From positions 124,001 through 188,000 of the forward strand of contig CAIZFE010000098.1 in the NCBI GenBank assembly GCA_903932145.1: DNA of 64,000 bases, read 5' to 3'. The notes below the pieces were generated by a model. The model made no database searches and had not been told where the DNA came from. It saw nothing but the letters and a program-made list of their open reading frames with translations. Positions 17,494-27,841 of this stretch are shown here, piece after piece. Both the position numbers and the translations under genes were made by a program. Origin of the DNA: an uncultured Rhodopila sp. GTDB lineage: Bacteria; Pseudomonadota; Alphaproteobacteria; Acetobacterales; Acetobacteraceae. Numbering within the stretch: the first letter of the stretch is position 1; each line of letters begins with the position of its first letter.

Positions 17494-17849
17494 CGGGATT
17501 TCCTTGTTTGTTTGAATGCGCCAAACAGGCTCAAGGCAAACAGCAAACTGCCCTGATCAGGATCGTCTTGATGGTATTTCGTAAAATGGACGCGGACCTG
17601 AACAGATGAGCAGCCTTTCGAAGTCACACAGAAAGGATGCCGCCTGAGGTCTCAAGACATAGATGTCCTGTTGGCAGTCGCGGACTTATATGGAAAACAA
17701 ACCTTAGTAAATAAAATTATTCCTAATAAAATCACAAAACTGAAAAATATCCGGTCATTTGACAAATCAGGCGACGTTTTGGACGAACGCCCGTTCTTTC
17801 ACAGGCGCGTTGTCGCGTCCATTGGTTTCTCCAGGGGACGGCATATCGC
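17494..17849. other. AT-rich intergenic stretch
   Basis: 356 bp, clearly more AT-rich than the surroundings around 17690-17770. No supported gene; a weak TTG-initiated plus-strand frame at 17671-17862 lacks a ribosome binding site. It may hold the promoter of the repeat-peptide gene and the 3' end of the YeiH transcript, and may be of foreign origin. Confidence 0.5.
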
Positions 17850-18896
17850 CTACAGGGCGTGAGTCCATGCCTGCACCGCAAGGCTCGACGCCGCGACCAC
17901 GAACCACGTCACCAAACCCAGCACGAGCGGCCGGCTTCCAGCGTCGACAAACGCGCGCCAGTGACCTTGCAGGCCGACCGCGGCCAGGGCGACGACCATC
18001 ACCAGGCGACCTAACATCTGGACCTGCGGCGCGTGTGATCCGATCAGACCGGCGGTGTTCACGGCCGCCGCAAGGATGAACAAGATAATAAATGTCGGCA
18101 CTGCCGCGTAAACCCGCCTGGCCAGCGACTCTCCGCCAGAACGGTCTTCTTTGACAACGAAGGGAAGTGCCAGTCCAAAGCCCAGCACCAGCGGGATGAT
18201 CAGTGTGGTTCGGGTCAGCTTGACGATCGTCGCGGTCGTGCCGGCCGCCTGGCTGAACGCGAACCCCGCCGCGACCACGGCCGAGGTGTCATTTACCGCA
18301 GTGCCTGCCCAGATGCCGAAGCCGTTGTCGCTCAAGCCCAACAGGTGGCCGAGCGCAGGGAAGGTAAACACGGCCACCATATTGAAAAAGAACACCACGG
18401 TGACCGAATAGGCGATCTCCTCGGCCTTGGCTCGGATTACCGGTGCCAGCGCGGCGATGGCCGAGGCGCCGCAGATCGTCGTGCCGATGCCGATCAGGCA
18501 GCGCATCCGCCAGTCGATCCCCAGGTATTTGCCAAACCACAAGGCACAGATCAGGCCCGAAGCCATAGTTACGCCCAGCAAGGGCAGTGACCCGAGGCCG
18601 GTATGCACAATATCGCCCAGATCGAGGCTGGCGCCGAGCAGGACGATGCCGGATTTCAGGCAAAGCTTGCTGGTCTCGGAAATCCCCAGTGCCTTCTGCT
18701 GCCGCAACGCCGGAATGGCATTGACGATCAGGACGCCCAGGGCAATCGCGAACAGCGGCGCACCGATCAGCGGCGCGAACCAACCGCCGGCAACCGCCAG
18801 GGCTGCGATCCCGATGCACAAGGCCAGCCCGAGGCCGCGGCGGAGCCGGGCTTCGGTTGCCGCCCGTGATCGCACAGGGACAGTCGTCAAATTCAT
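17850..18896 (-). CDS. YeiH-family putative sulfate exporter
   Basis: About 348 residues from ATG 18896; a GTG at 18926 would add ten residues. At least nine hydrophobic segments. IGIGTTICGASAIAALAPVI and GIWAGTAVNDTSAVVAAGFAF are conserved motifs of the YeiH/YadS (Cons98) transporter family, which includes TauZ-type proteins suggested to export sulfate or small acids. Located in the inner membrane. No sulfur genes are adjacent, so the substrate is uncertain. Confidence 0.85.
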   Translation of the reverse strand: MNLTTVPVRSRAATEARLRRGLGLALCIGIAALAVAGGWFAPLIGAPLFAIALGVLIVNAIPALRQQKALGISETSKLCLKSGIVLLGASLDLGDIVHTGLGSLPLLGVTMASGLICALWFGKYLGIDWRMRCLIGIGTTICGASAIAALAPVIRAKAEEIAYSVTVVFFFNMVAVFTFPALGHLLGLSDNGFGIWAGTAVNDTSAVVAAGFAFSQAAGTTATIVKLTRTTLIIPLVLGFGLALPFVVKEDRSGGESLARRVYAAVPTFIILFILAAAVNTAGLIGSHAPQVQMLGRLVMVVALAAVGLQGHWRAFVDAGSRPLVLGLVTWFVVAASSLAVQAWTHAL

Positions 18897-19129
18897 CGCC
18901 ACGCTCGTTTCCTCACACTCTGCCACGATTGTGCGTCACCGGATAATATCTGTCATCAATCGCCAAAACCTTGAAAGGTTTTTTGTCTTTCGGAGTCGGA
19001 AATAGAAAAGCCGACCCGTGCCCGACCCGCATCGCGTCTCATCGCGGCTTGTCGTCACCGGACCTGTAAGAACCTCCCATTATCACGACTCAGTGAAGTC
19101 AAGTCATCGACGGGTTCGTACTTATTGTC

Positions 19130-21433
19130 GTGCGGCATCGAAGCAGATACAGACGGTTGTATATTGCGCGGTATGATTGTGATGATCTTCAACACAGTGA
19201 ACACCCGGGGGGCAGTGCCATCTTAAGGCAGGCCGCCAACGCCGATCCTTTCCCGGAGAACCAGGAGGCGGAGCCTCGCCTACGGCTGCGGCTTTTCGGA
19301 CACATGACGGTTGATGACGCGAAAGGGCGCAGCTACCTGCCGCGCACCCGCAAGACACGCGCCTTGTTGGCCGTTCTGACCATCGCCAGCCCGAAACCGG
19401 TCCTTCGCATGCGTTTGGCCGGGCTTCTCTGGAGCCGGCGGGAGAACGAGCAGGCCAGGGCATCGCTCCGCCAAAGCGTCCATGAATTGCAGGATACACT
19501 CGGCCCGGCGTGGAGCCATATATTCAAGGTCGACCGTCACCACTTGTCGTTGCGTCGTGAGTGTCTCGATATCGATGCCGCGATGCTGGCGCAGCCATCC
19601 AGTCTCCCGCGAACTCTGGATCTGTTTGAGTCGACTTTACTTGACGACTTGAGTGGTCTCGATCCCGCGTTCGACCACTGGTTGGACGACGAGCGCGCCC
19701 GATTCGATCGCGTCGGCCGCACGATAGGCGAATCCATCCTGGCCAGGTGCTCTGATCCCCAATCGGCTATCGACGCGGCCGAGCAATTACTGTGCATAGA
19801 CCGCGCCCACGAAGGTGCATGGCGGGCGATCATGCGCAGCCATCAGGAGCGTGGCGATCCGGACGCCGCGGCGCTGTGTTATGAGCGCTGCCGCAGCGTG
19901 TTGGCCGAACGCTCCGGAGCCCGGCCGTCACCGGAAACGCAAGATTTGATGGACTTGATCCGACGGCAGACCTGGCCCAACCCCCGACAGCCAGAAACCG
20001 CCCGGTCAGTGGCATCGCCCGGGGCACTGATCCCGCCGCCGCCTTTGCTGCTGCCATCCATGACGGCGGCGGCGCCGCAATACAGCCCTGCCCGTCGCGA
20101 TAGATCGGCATTGCGGTTGAGGGTCGCGCCGTTTCGCACCGCCGGCGAAGCACCGGACGATGGCCTCGCAGTCGGATTGGCGGAAGAGATTTCCGCCGGG
20201 CTGTCGCGGTTCCGTTGGATTTCCTGCGTGCCGGCCAGCCTTTGGTTCCCGGGTTCGGACCTCGACGGGGCGGACACCACGGTGGCTGGCGGCCTCGGCG
20301 CCGACTTTGTGCTGGAGGGGACGATCCAACGGGCTGGCCAGCGCGTCCGCATCCATGTGCGTCTGCTGGATATGCGTGCCGGCGGGGAGATCGCATGGTC
20401 CGGGCGCTTCGATCGGGTCATTAGCGATTTGCTTGCCCTACAGGACGAGATCGCCGCCGCGATCGTGGCGCAGATCGATCCTGAGCTCATGCAGTATGAG
20501 GGCCGCCGTACTGCCGCGATGCGGCCCGATGACATGAGCGGCCGTGATCTGCTGTTGCAGGCGCTGCCTGCGATCTTCCGTCTGGAGAAACATAGTTTCA
20601 TTGATGCCCGCCGGTTGCTGGACATGTCTCTCCGCGCTGATCCTGGTAGTTCGGTTGCCCATGGCTGGCTCGCCTACTGGAACCTGTTGCATGTCGGGCA
20701 AGGATGGGCGGCCGATCCTGCGTTCGGCGCGGCCGAGGCCGGCCGGCTGGCGGAACGGGCGATCTTGCTTGATCCGAATGATGCGCGTGCCTTGACCCTG
20801 GCAGGGCACGTACGCGGCTTTCTGGGCAAAGCGCCGGACGAGGCCAGTGCCCTGCATGAACGCGCGATCACATTGAATCCGAACCTGGCCCTGGCCTGGT
20901 GTTTCTCGGGTATGGCCCATTCTTATATGGGGCGGCACGAGGAAGCGTTGCGGCGCGTGATTCAGTCATGCCGTTTGTCACCGTCGGACCCACACCAGTT
21001 TTTCTTCGATCAAGCGTTGATCATAGTGCATTTGATGCGCGACGACTATGCCGGAGCGGCGGCCGTCGGGCGGCGGGCTATCCAGATCAACCCTCTGTTT
21101 TCATCAACGTATAAGAGCTACCTCGCCGCTCTCGGGCTGATGGACCGCGCTGGCGAGGCGCAGATGGTTTTGCGCCGGTTGTTGGAACTGGAACCGGGTT
21201 TTTCAGTCCAGGATGCCGTGCGACGGACGCCGTTCGTCTGCCCGCGGGATGTCGCCCGTTATGCCGAGGGGCTCCGCCGAGCGGGCTTGCCGGAGGTGGG
21301 CCGGGTGGTTCCCGGGGACCAATTGACGCTGACAATCGGACCCCCACCCATTGATCTTGTGCTGGCCACATTGCACAGTTCCGAAGGAAAAGCAGAATTG
21401 CCCGCCCCGATAGATCGAGGAACCGCTGAATGA
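19130..21433 (+). CDS. SARP/BTAD-type transcriptional regulator with TolB-like and TPR regions
   Basis: Up to 767 residues from a GTG at 19130; the true start may be a little downstream, but the winged-helix part begins at about residue 50 (LRLRLFGHMTVDDAKG, then LPRTRKTRALLAVL). BTAD-like helices follow (AIDAAEQLLCIDRAHEGAWR), then a segment like the TolB-type region found in adenylate cyclase/CadC-like regulators (DGLAVGLAEEISAGLSRF ... GADFVLEGTIQRAG), and TPR repeats to the end. These regulators activate nearby operons. Its stop overlaps the start of the binding-protein gene (ATGA), an unusual coupling. Confidence 0.8.
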   Translation: MRHRSRYRRLYIARYDCDDLQHSEHPGGSAILRQAANADPFPENQEAEPRLRLRLFGHMTVDDAKGRSYLPRTRKTRALLAVLTIASPKPVLRMRLAGLLWSRRENEQARASLRQSVHELQDTLGPAWSHIFKVDRHHLSLRRECLDIDAAMLAQPSSLPRTLDLFESTLLDDLSGLDPAFDHWLDDERARFDRVGRTIGESILARCSDPQSAIDAAEQLLCIDRAHEGAWRAIMRSHQERGDPDAAALCYERCRSVLAERSGARPSPETQDLMDLIRRQTWPNPRQPETARSVASPGALIPPPPLLLPSMTAAAPQYSPARRDRSALRLRVAPFRTAGEAPDDGLAVGLAEEISAGLSRFRWISCVPASLWFPGSDLDGADTTVAGGLGADFVLEGTIQRAGQRVRIHVRLLDMRAGGEIAWSGRFDRVISDLLALQDEIAAAIVAQIDPELMQYEGRRTAAMRPDDMSGRDLLLQALPAIFRLEKHSFIDARRLLDMSLRADPGSSVAHGWLAYWNLLHVGQGWAADPAFGAAEAGRLAERAILLDPNDARALTLAGHVRGFLGKAPDEASALHERAITLNPNLALAWCFSGMAHSYMGRHEEALRRVIQSCRLSPSDPHQFFFDQALIIVHLMRDDYAGAAAVGRRAIQINPLFSSTYKSYLAALGLMDRAGEAQMVLRRLLELEPGFSVQDAVRRTPFVCPRDVARYAEGLRRAGLPEVGRVVPGDQLTLTIGPPPIDLVLATLHSSEGKAELPAPIDRGTAE

Positions 21434-22470
21434 TTCGATTTGCCAGACTTGCCGTGCTCGGCGTTACCGCGGGTTTTCTGATCGGTGCCGGTTGGGTGCG
21501 GCCGGTGGCGGCCCAGGGTTCAGGTTCGGCAACCCTGGACGCGTCCAGGGCGCACGGTCAGCTCTTATGCGGCATTGCCGGCAATATCCCCGGCTTTTCG
21601 CTGCCGGACAGTCAGGGCATCATGAAGGGCCTGGACGCCGATACCTGCCGGGCGGTCGCAGCCGCCGCGCTGGGCGATGCCGGAAAGGCTAAGTTCGTTC
21701 CGACCACCACGCAGAACCGCTTCACCGCGCTGCAATCCGGCGAAGTCGATCTTCTGGCGCGCGAGACGACCTGGACGCTGGGGCGGGAGGGCAACCTTGG
21801 CCTGGAGTTCGCCTGGATCAATTACTATGATGGCACCGGCTTTCTGGTGAAGACGTCCGCCGGCGTGAAGTCGGCGAAAGAGATGGACGGGGCGACGGTT
21901 TGCGTGCAGCCGGGCAGCAGCACGGAATTGGCCATCAATGACTATTTCCGCCTGAACAAGCTGAAGTTCACGCCGATTACCATCGCCGACCTGTCGGAAA
22001 TCCAGGCCGCGTTTCTGTCCGGCCGCTGCGATGCGTATTCGACCGACGCGTCCGCGCTGGCGACATTCCGGTTCACTCAGGGACCGAAGGCGAATGATCT
22101 GGTGCTGCTGCCCGAGATCATCAGCAAGGAGCCGCTGGGGGTGATGGTCCGTAAGGGCGACGACAAGTGGTTTGACCTTGTCCGCTGGACCTTCGCCGCG
22201 ATGATCACCGCCGAGGAAAAGGGCATCACCAGCGCCAACGTGGACACGTTCATGGACAGCACCGATCCCGACATCCGCCGCCTTCTTGGTGTCGAGGGTG
22301 ACATGGGCAAGGCGTTGGGCCTGGATAACAAATGGGCCTACAACGTGATCAAACAGGTCGGCAACCTGGGTGAGATGTGGGATCGGGACATCACCCCGAT
22401 GGGTGTACCGCGGGGCATTAACAACCTCTGGAACAAGGGTGGGTTGCAATACGCACCGCCGATCCGCTGA
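21430..22470 (+). CDS. Periplasmic amino-acid-binding protein (AapJ/BztA-like)
   Basis: 346 residues with a signal peptide (LAVLGVTAGFLIGAGWVRPVAA). LLCGIAGNIPGFSLPDSQG and GLDADTCRAVAAAALGD are the AapJ/BztA N-terminus of general L-amino-acid ABC transporters; the TTQNRFTALQSGEVDLLARETTWTL-type block (split here as TQNRFTALQSGEVDLL and RETTWTL) is highly conserved. No permease or ATPase genes follow, so this copy is an orphan. It begins inside the stop codon of the SARP-type regulator, suggesting a ligand-sensing partnership; that link is inference. Confidence 0.88.
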   Translation: MIRFARLAVLGVTAGFLIGAGWVRPVAAQGSGSATLDASRAHGQLLCGIAGNIPGFSLPDSQGIMKGLDADTCRAVAAAALGDAGKAKFVPTTTQNRFTALQSGEVDLLARETTWTLGREGNLGLEFAWINYYDGTGFLVKTSAGVKSAKEMDGATVCVQPGSSTELAINDYFRLNKLKFTPITIADLSEIQAAFLSGRCDAYSTDASALATFRFTQGPKANDLVLLPEIISKEPLGVMVRKGDDKWFDLVRWTFAAMITAEEKGITSANVDTFMDSTDPDIRRLLGVEGDMGKALGLDNKWAYNVIKQVGNLGEMWDRDITPMGVPRGINNLWNKGGLQYAPPIR

Positions 22471-22749
22471 GGGTCTGCCAAGACCCGGCCGTCACTTTCG
22501 GTTGCTGTCTCGTCGCGCTGGCTTGGTTCGGTGCCAGCGCGATCGGACGGTATTGGGTGCGGGCGGCTCGCCAGCCCAGCCTGTGCCGCGGCTTACCGTC
22601 GTGACCGCACCGCGTGCCGGCGCCATCATGTGAGCGATGCCAGGTCGAACATGCAGCCGATCACGACGGCTCGATTGCGGTATCGCCATGAATTGAGACA
22701 TTTCGAGACGAATCGCGTTGCATTTCCGCCGCATTGTCTGCAAAATAAA

Positions 22750-25190
22750 ATGGTGTTCGGAACCAGTGCGCGGATGGCGATCAGACAGTATGGCCGGTTG
22801 ATTCGACCGGTAGGTGTCGTGGTCACGCGCTTACCTCCTGGCATGTTAATATTGCTGTATCTGCTCGCTTTTATTGTCATTCTGCCGAACGTCGGCGGAA
22901 CCGCGTCGCCGGCCGGATTGACCGAGGTCTCGGGTCAGGATGTCGTCATTGAGGCCAGAGACGGCCTGATCACAGCGACATTCAATGATCGAACCGACGA
23001 TTCGGTTCTGCGGCCGCGCTGCCTGAGTTGGTTGCGAAGGGTGTCCAGTCGGTTAATCTGCACGGCAGCCCTGTCAGCGACAGCGTGTTGCTCGCTGGCA
23101 TTCCGGGTCTGATCGCGCTCGATCTTGGCGGCACCCAGGTGCGCAATCTGGCGCCGCTGCAAAGCCTGACGGGCTTACAGGTTCTTAACCTGCAGTTTCT
23201 GCGGATCGATGATCTTCGGCCGCTCGCTGCGATGACCGGACTGCGGACGCTCAATCTCGGCGGCACCGAAGTCAGCGACCTGACGCCGCTCGCCGGCATC
23301 GCCGATCTGCGCAATCTGGTTCTGTCGGTCACCAAAGTGAAAGACCTGACGCCGATCGCGGTGCTCGCGCAACTTCGGTCGCTTGATCTCAGCAGCACCC
23401 GGGTTTGGGATATCCGGCCATTGGCGCGAATGATCAGGCTACAGTTGCTCAATTTGAACGGCGCGCCGGTTGACGATATCGAGCCACTGGCCGGTCTGAC
23501 GGAGCTTCGAACGTTGGATCTGGGCGGTACCCGGATCGCGGATGTTCAGGCCCTTGTTGCCTTGCGGGAGCTGCGGTCGCTGAACATCGAAAGCACGCAG
23601 GTTGCCGACATCGCGCCGCTGGCACGGTTGCCTTTTCTGCATTCAATCGCCTCCGGCGGGTCGTTGATACGGACGATGGAAGCCCTGAACCGGGTCGCGG
23701 CCACCCCGGCGGCGCCCCCCTCTCCGCCCGAACAGGATGTCGTGCTGGTCTGGAACGACCAGGTCAACCGGGCGATCCAGACGACGTGGACCGACGCTTT
23801 TGTTGCGTCCCGGGCGCTGGCGATCGAAAGCATCGCGATTCTGGACACGCTGAAGTCGATCGATGAGGCCGGCGCCTTCCTCGTGCGGTTGCCGGCGCCG
23901 CGCGGCATATCAGCCAATATCGCCGCCGCGGCCGCCGCGCATAGCGTTCTGAGCCATCTGTTTCCGTCGCAGCGCGCGATGTTCGATCGGACCTTGGCAA
24001 CGGCCCTGATGCGCGAACCAGCGGGACCCGTCCGCGACCAGGCGGTCGCTTTCGGCAAGTCGATCGCTGAAGCGGTGATCATGGTGCGCGACGAGGACGG
24101 ATCTATGGTTCCCGCCGCCGATCGCGACGAAGCCGACTCTGGCGCGTCTCAAAGCCGTGACGGGGCATGGCGTCCGGTCCCACCCGACATGCGGCCGGCC
24201 GCGCATCCCGAATGGGCGAGCTTACAGCCGTTTTCGTTGACCCGGCCCGAGCAATTCCGCGCCGCCGGTCCGCCCGCTATCGATACGGATGCATACAGGC
24301 AGTCTCGGGCGGAGGTCGCGTCGCTTGGCGCGGCCGCATCGACCACGCGCACAGCCGAACAAACTGAAATCGCGCATTACTGGAGCGACGCCATCGGTTC
24401 TTACGCTCCGGCGGGCCATTGGAATGCGATCGCCGCGCACATCGTCGCGCCGCTCGGTCTCGGCGTGGCGGTGGAAGCCGAACTGTTCGCGGAACTCAAT
24501 GTCGCCATCGCCGATGCGGGCATCGCGATGGCCGACGCAAAATACACGTATCGCATGTGGCGGCCGATTACCGCGATCCAGTTGGGCGACGACGCCCGGA
24601 CCGCGAACCCGGAGTGGCAGTCGCTGCTGAAAACACCCAACTATCCAGGTTATATCTCGGGGCATTCCGCCTTTAGCGGGGCGGCGGCGGTGGTGCTGAC
24701 GGCCTGGTTCGGAAGCCGTCCCTTCACGTTTTCCAGCGCGAGTTTACCGGGCGTGACGCGTCATTTCGCCAACTTCGACCAGGCGGCGGCGGAAGCGGGG
24801 GCGAGCCGGGTGTTCGGTGGCATCCATTTTTCGTTCGACATTGTGGATGGCCAGACGACGGGCCGTGCGGTTGGCGCCTGGACGATGGCGAATTTTGCCC
24901 GCGTGGGCGAGGATCGCGGTCCAATCATCATGATGATGAGCAGTGCGATGCCAATGTTCGGCCGGGATCCGCATCAACGGATGGGCTGCGTGCTGGACAA
25001 TGTGGCGCCGGTGGGATCGGTGTCGGTTGCGCTGGATAACGGCGAGGCCCCGTTCAGTGTAGCCGTGGACGAACAAGGCACTTTTGCGTTGCCGCAGGCA
25101 CGTCCTGGCATGTCGCAACCGCACTCCGCGGTTCTGTCGGCGACCAGCATCACCGGGCGGAAAAGCGAGATTCGGGTCTCACTCGATTAA
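22750..25190 (+). pseudogene. LRR plus vanadium-haloperoxidase/PAP2-like protein, frameshifted
   Basis: The N-terminal frame from ATG 22750 has a membrane segment (MLILLYLLAFIVILPNVG), then the frame is lost near 23008-23016. One extra G there would restore VLAAALPELVAKGVQSVNL into the long frame that runs to 25190. That frame encodes about nine short leucine-rich repeats (LTGLQVLNLQFLRIDDL-type) and a haloperoxidase/acid-phosphatase domain with K-x6-RP (KYTYRMWRP), SGH in YPGYISGHSAF and SRVFGGIHFSFD. All three vanadate/phosphate-binding motifs are intact. It could be a real pseudogene, a sequencing error, or an LRR-haloperoxidase expressed from an internal start (TTG 23028). Confidence 0.72.
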
Positions 25191-25277
25191 GCGCGTCTTT
25201 TCGGATGCGCCAACCTTGCCGAAACGCGATGGATGAGCATTGATGCGCGCCGTTCAACGCGTCCAAGGGGAAACAGA

Positions 25278-26183
25278 ATGAAATTGGTGACGTTCGTGTC
25301 GGCTGGCACCATCGCCTACGGCGTGCATCTTGACGATGCGGTGCTTCATCTCCCGCTCGCCGCCACGTTGGCCGGCGAGCCTGCGTTGCCGTCCGACATG
25401 ATCGGCTTCATCGCCACCGGATCGGCCGGTCTGGCCACCGCCCGCCGCTTGATTGCCGCCACGGGCGCGGTTCTTGAAGCGCGTATCCCCACGGCTCACG
25501 TCCGCCTGCTGGCGCCCATTCCCCGTCCGGCCAAGAACGTTTTCTGCGTTGGCCGCAACTACGTGGACCATGTCGCCGAGGGCTACCGGGCGCGCGGGAC
25601 CGAAATCAAGCTGCCGGAATTCCCGCAGTTCTTCACCAAGCCGCCAACCGCTGTGATCGGGCCGGACGAGACCTTCACCCATAATCCAGACCTGACGCAG
25701 ATGTTGGATTATGAGGTCGAACTCGCGGTGATCATCGGCACCCGCGGCTGTAACATCGCGGCGGACGACGCCTTCCAGCATGTCTATGGATACACGATCG
25801 CCAACGACATCACCGCCCGTGACCTGCAACGCCGGCATGACCAGTGGTTCAAGGGCAAGGGCCTCGACCGGTCCTGCCCGCTGGGTCCCTGGATCGTCAC
25901 CGCCGACGACATCGCCGATTACCGCGCCATCGAACTCTCCCTGTTCGTGAACGGGGAGCGCCGGCAGAACGCCAAGGTGGCGCAGATGATCTTCGACATT
26001 CCGGCGATCATCGCCTCGCTGTCGGCCGGCATGACGCTGGAACCCGGCGACATCATCATCACCGGCACGCCGTCCGGCGTCGGCTACGCGATGACACCGC
26101 CGCATCCGCTGAAGGCGGGCGACGAAGTGGTGTGCGAGATCGCGCCGATCGGCCGCCTGGTCACACGGATCGTCGGCAAATGA
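25278..26183 (+). CDS. Fumarylacetoacetate hydrolase family protein
   Basis: 301 residues from ATG 25278 with AAGGGG ten bases upstream; an earlier frame start adds residues without signal. RPAKNVFCVGRNYVDHVAE, FTKPPTAVIGP and the metal-binding acidic set in LDYEVELAVIIG are family hallmarks, as is the C-terminal GDIIITGTPSGVG. Members hydrolyse C-C bonds of diketo acids or decarboxylate oxaloacetate-like substrates. The stop overlaps the next gene by four bases, forming a two-gene operon with a polysaccharide-deacetylase-like protein. Confidence 0.92.
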   Translation: MKLVTFVSAGTIAYGVHLDDAVLHLPLAATLAGEPALPSDMIGFIATGSAGLATARRLIAATGAVLEARIPTAHVRLLAPIPRPAKNVFCVGRNYVDHVAEGYRARGTEIKLPEFPQFFTKPPTAVIGPDETFTHNPDLTQMLDYEVELAVIIGTRGCNIAADDAFQHVYGYTIANDITARDLQRRHDQWFKGKGLDRSCPLGPWIVTADDIADYRAIELSLFVNGERRQNAKVAQMIFDIPAIIASLSAGMTLEPGDIIITGTPSGVGYAMTPPHPLKAGDEVVCEIAPIGRLVTRIVGK

Positions 26184-27010
26184 CGCTCCCCGCCGGATGG
26201 CCGGAGGGCAAGCCGCTCGCCATCGCCGTCAGTGTGATGCTGGAGGGGTGGACTGACGACGCCGCCCCCGGCATCGGCCCGATGGGCAACGTGCTGCGCG
26301 CCGGTGTGCTGGACTTGCAGGCTCGGTCTTGGGCCGAATACGGCGCCCGGGTCGGGGCATGGCGCATCCTCGACATTCTGGCGCAGGCCGGGGTGCGGGC
26401 GGTGTTCTACACCAGCGGCGTCCTCGCCGAACGCTATCCCGCGCTGATGCGGGCGATCGCCGATGCCGGGCACAGCGTCGCCGGCCATGGCTGGAGCCAG
26501 CACATCATCCCGGCGACCCAGACGCCAGAGGAGGAAACCCGCGACCTCGCCCGATGCGTCAGCATCCTGACCGAGACTACCGGCACCTCTCCGCTGGGCT
26601 GGGTCAGCCCGCGCTGCACCCCGAGCGTTCGGACCACCGCGCTGCTGGCGGGCAGCGGGTTCAGATGGCACGCGGATTTTTTCGACAACGATCTGCCGCG
26701 GATCGAGCCGACCACCGCCGGTCCCATCGTCGCCATGCCGTTCACAATGGAGGTGAACGACATGCCGCTGTCGGTGCGCTACGGGCAGGAACCGGAGGCG
26801 TTTCCGCGCATGCTGGAGAAGGTTGTGGCCGGCTGGCCGAGGCTGGGCAACCGGCCGGGCTGCGTGGATATTACTGTGCATGCGCATGTCTATGGCCGTC
26901 CGGCCGGAGCCCTGGCGTTCATCGACGCGCTGGACGTCGCCAAACGCTACGAAAACCGAGCCTGGCTGACCGATCATGACGCGCTGGCGAGACTGTGGCG
27001 GCCGGTCTGA
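26180..27010 (+). CDS. Polysaccharide-deacetylase-like (NodB-fold) protein
   Basis: 276 residues from the ATG overlapping the upstream stop. AWRILDILAQAGVRAVFYTSG, HSVAGHGWSQHI and HADFFDNDLPR follow the NodB-fold order seen in the PuuE/allantoinase-like branch rather than in chitin deacetylases. The metal His pair is in SVAGHGWSQH; the first catalytic Asp position is less clear. Pairing with a FAH-family hydrolase suggests catabolism of a small amide or cyclic compound, which is inference. Confidence 0.78.
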   Translation: MTLPAGWPEGKPLAIAVSVMLEGWTDDAAPGIGPMGNVLRAGVLDLQARSWAEYGARVGAWRILDILAQAGVRAVFYTSGVLAERYPALMRAIADAGHSVAGHGWSQHIIPATQTPEEETRDLARCVSILTETTGTSPLGWVSPRCTPSVRTTALLAGSGFRWHADFFDNDLPRIEPTTAGPIVAMPFTMEVNDMPLSVRYGQEPEAFPRMLEKVVAGWPRLGNRPGCVDITVHAHVYGRPAGALAFIDALDVAKRYENRAWLTDHDALARLWRPV

Positions 27011-27108
27011 TCCATTTGCGCCGACGTCCCGTCATCTCTGTTCTGTTTATGGAAAAGCATCTGAACCACTTCTAGGCTTACGCTTCTCTTCGATGGGGGC
27101 GGAAACCG

Positions 27109-27750
27109 ATGCGGACGCTTGGTCTGGTACGATGTCTTGCGCTGATCGTGGGCCTCAGCGCCTGCGCGCCAAATCATGCCCTCACCAACGAGGCATACCC
27201 GGGCGCCGCGATCCCGCGCCCGGATCATATTTTTGTCGCGTATTTCGCCATGCTTCCCGAACAGGTGACGCTCGATCAGGGGGTTAGTGCCCGGTTCGTT
27301 CGTACGGCCGACGATCGGCCTCTGCCCGAACGGGCATTGCGGGCGCTGCGGCCGTTGCAGGCATCGGTGGCCGAGGGGCTTGTGAACCGGCTGAAGACCT
27401 ATGGACTGTCGGCCGAAATCGCCACGAACAACAGCGGTAGCGGCAGCGGCCTGCTGGTGCAGGGGCAGATCGTCAGTATCGACCGCGGCAAGACGACGAA
27501 GCGCGCGCTGATCGGCCTGGGGACCGTCGGCGGTATCGAGGCGGATACGCAGCTCTATGACCTCGCCGAAACAGGACCGCCGCGATTTTTGATGGCGTTG
27601 GAGGGACAGACCGCCAATGGAGGCGCGCCGGACGCAGCCAGACTGGCGGATGCCGTCGCCAAACGGATACGGGTGTTCGCCGTCGCCCGGGGCTGGATTC
27701 AGCCCGGGGACGTGAAACGCGATATCGCTGTCATGGACGCCGATCGCTGA
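27109..27750 (+). CDS. DUF4410-like lipoprotein
   Basis: 213 residues with a lipobox (IVGLSAC, Cys at about residue 19), so probably lipid-anchored. The pattern with a central Gly-rich VGGIEADTQLYDL and LVQGQIVSIDRGKTTKRALIG agrees with DUF4410 proteins, a family of unknown function. It stands alone between the deacetylase-like gene and an SDR gene. Confidence 0.65.
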   Translation: MRTLGLVRCLALIVGLSACAPNHALTNEAYPGAAIPRPDHIFVAYFAMLPEQVTLDQGVSARFVRTADDRPLPERALRALRPLQASVAEGLVNRLKTYGLSAEIATNNSGSGSGLLVQGQIVSIDRGKTTKRALIGLGTVGGIEADTQLYDLAETGPPRFLMALEGQTANGGAPDAARLADAVAKRIRVFAVARGWIQPGDVKRDIAVMDADR

Positions 27751-27841
27751 CGTCAGGACGGCGCCGCACTTGATCCCGGCGGGCGGATGCACTGTAACCG
27801 TGGCAACCACGGGACAGCCCGGCGGATCAAGGAGACTAAAC

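Noticed and set aside
18966-18986. Small hairpin with T6 near 18980
   Set aside because: The stem is short with a two-base loop and lies upstream, not downstream, of the nearest gene ends.
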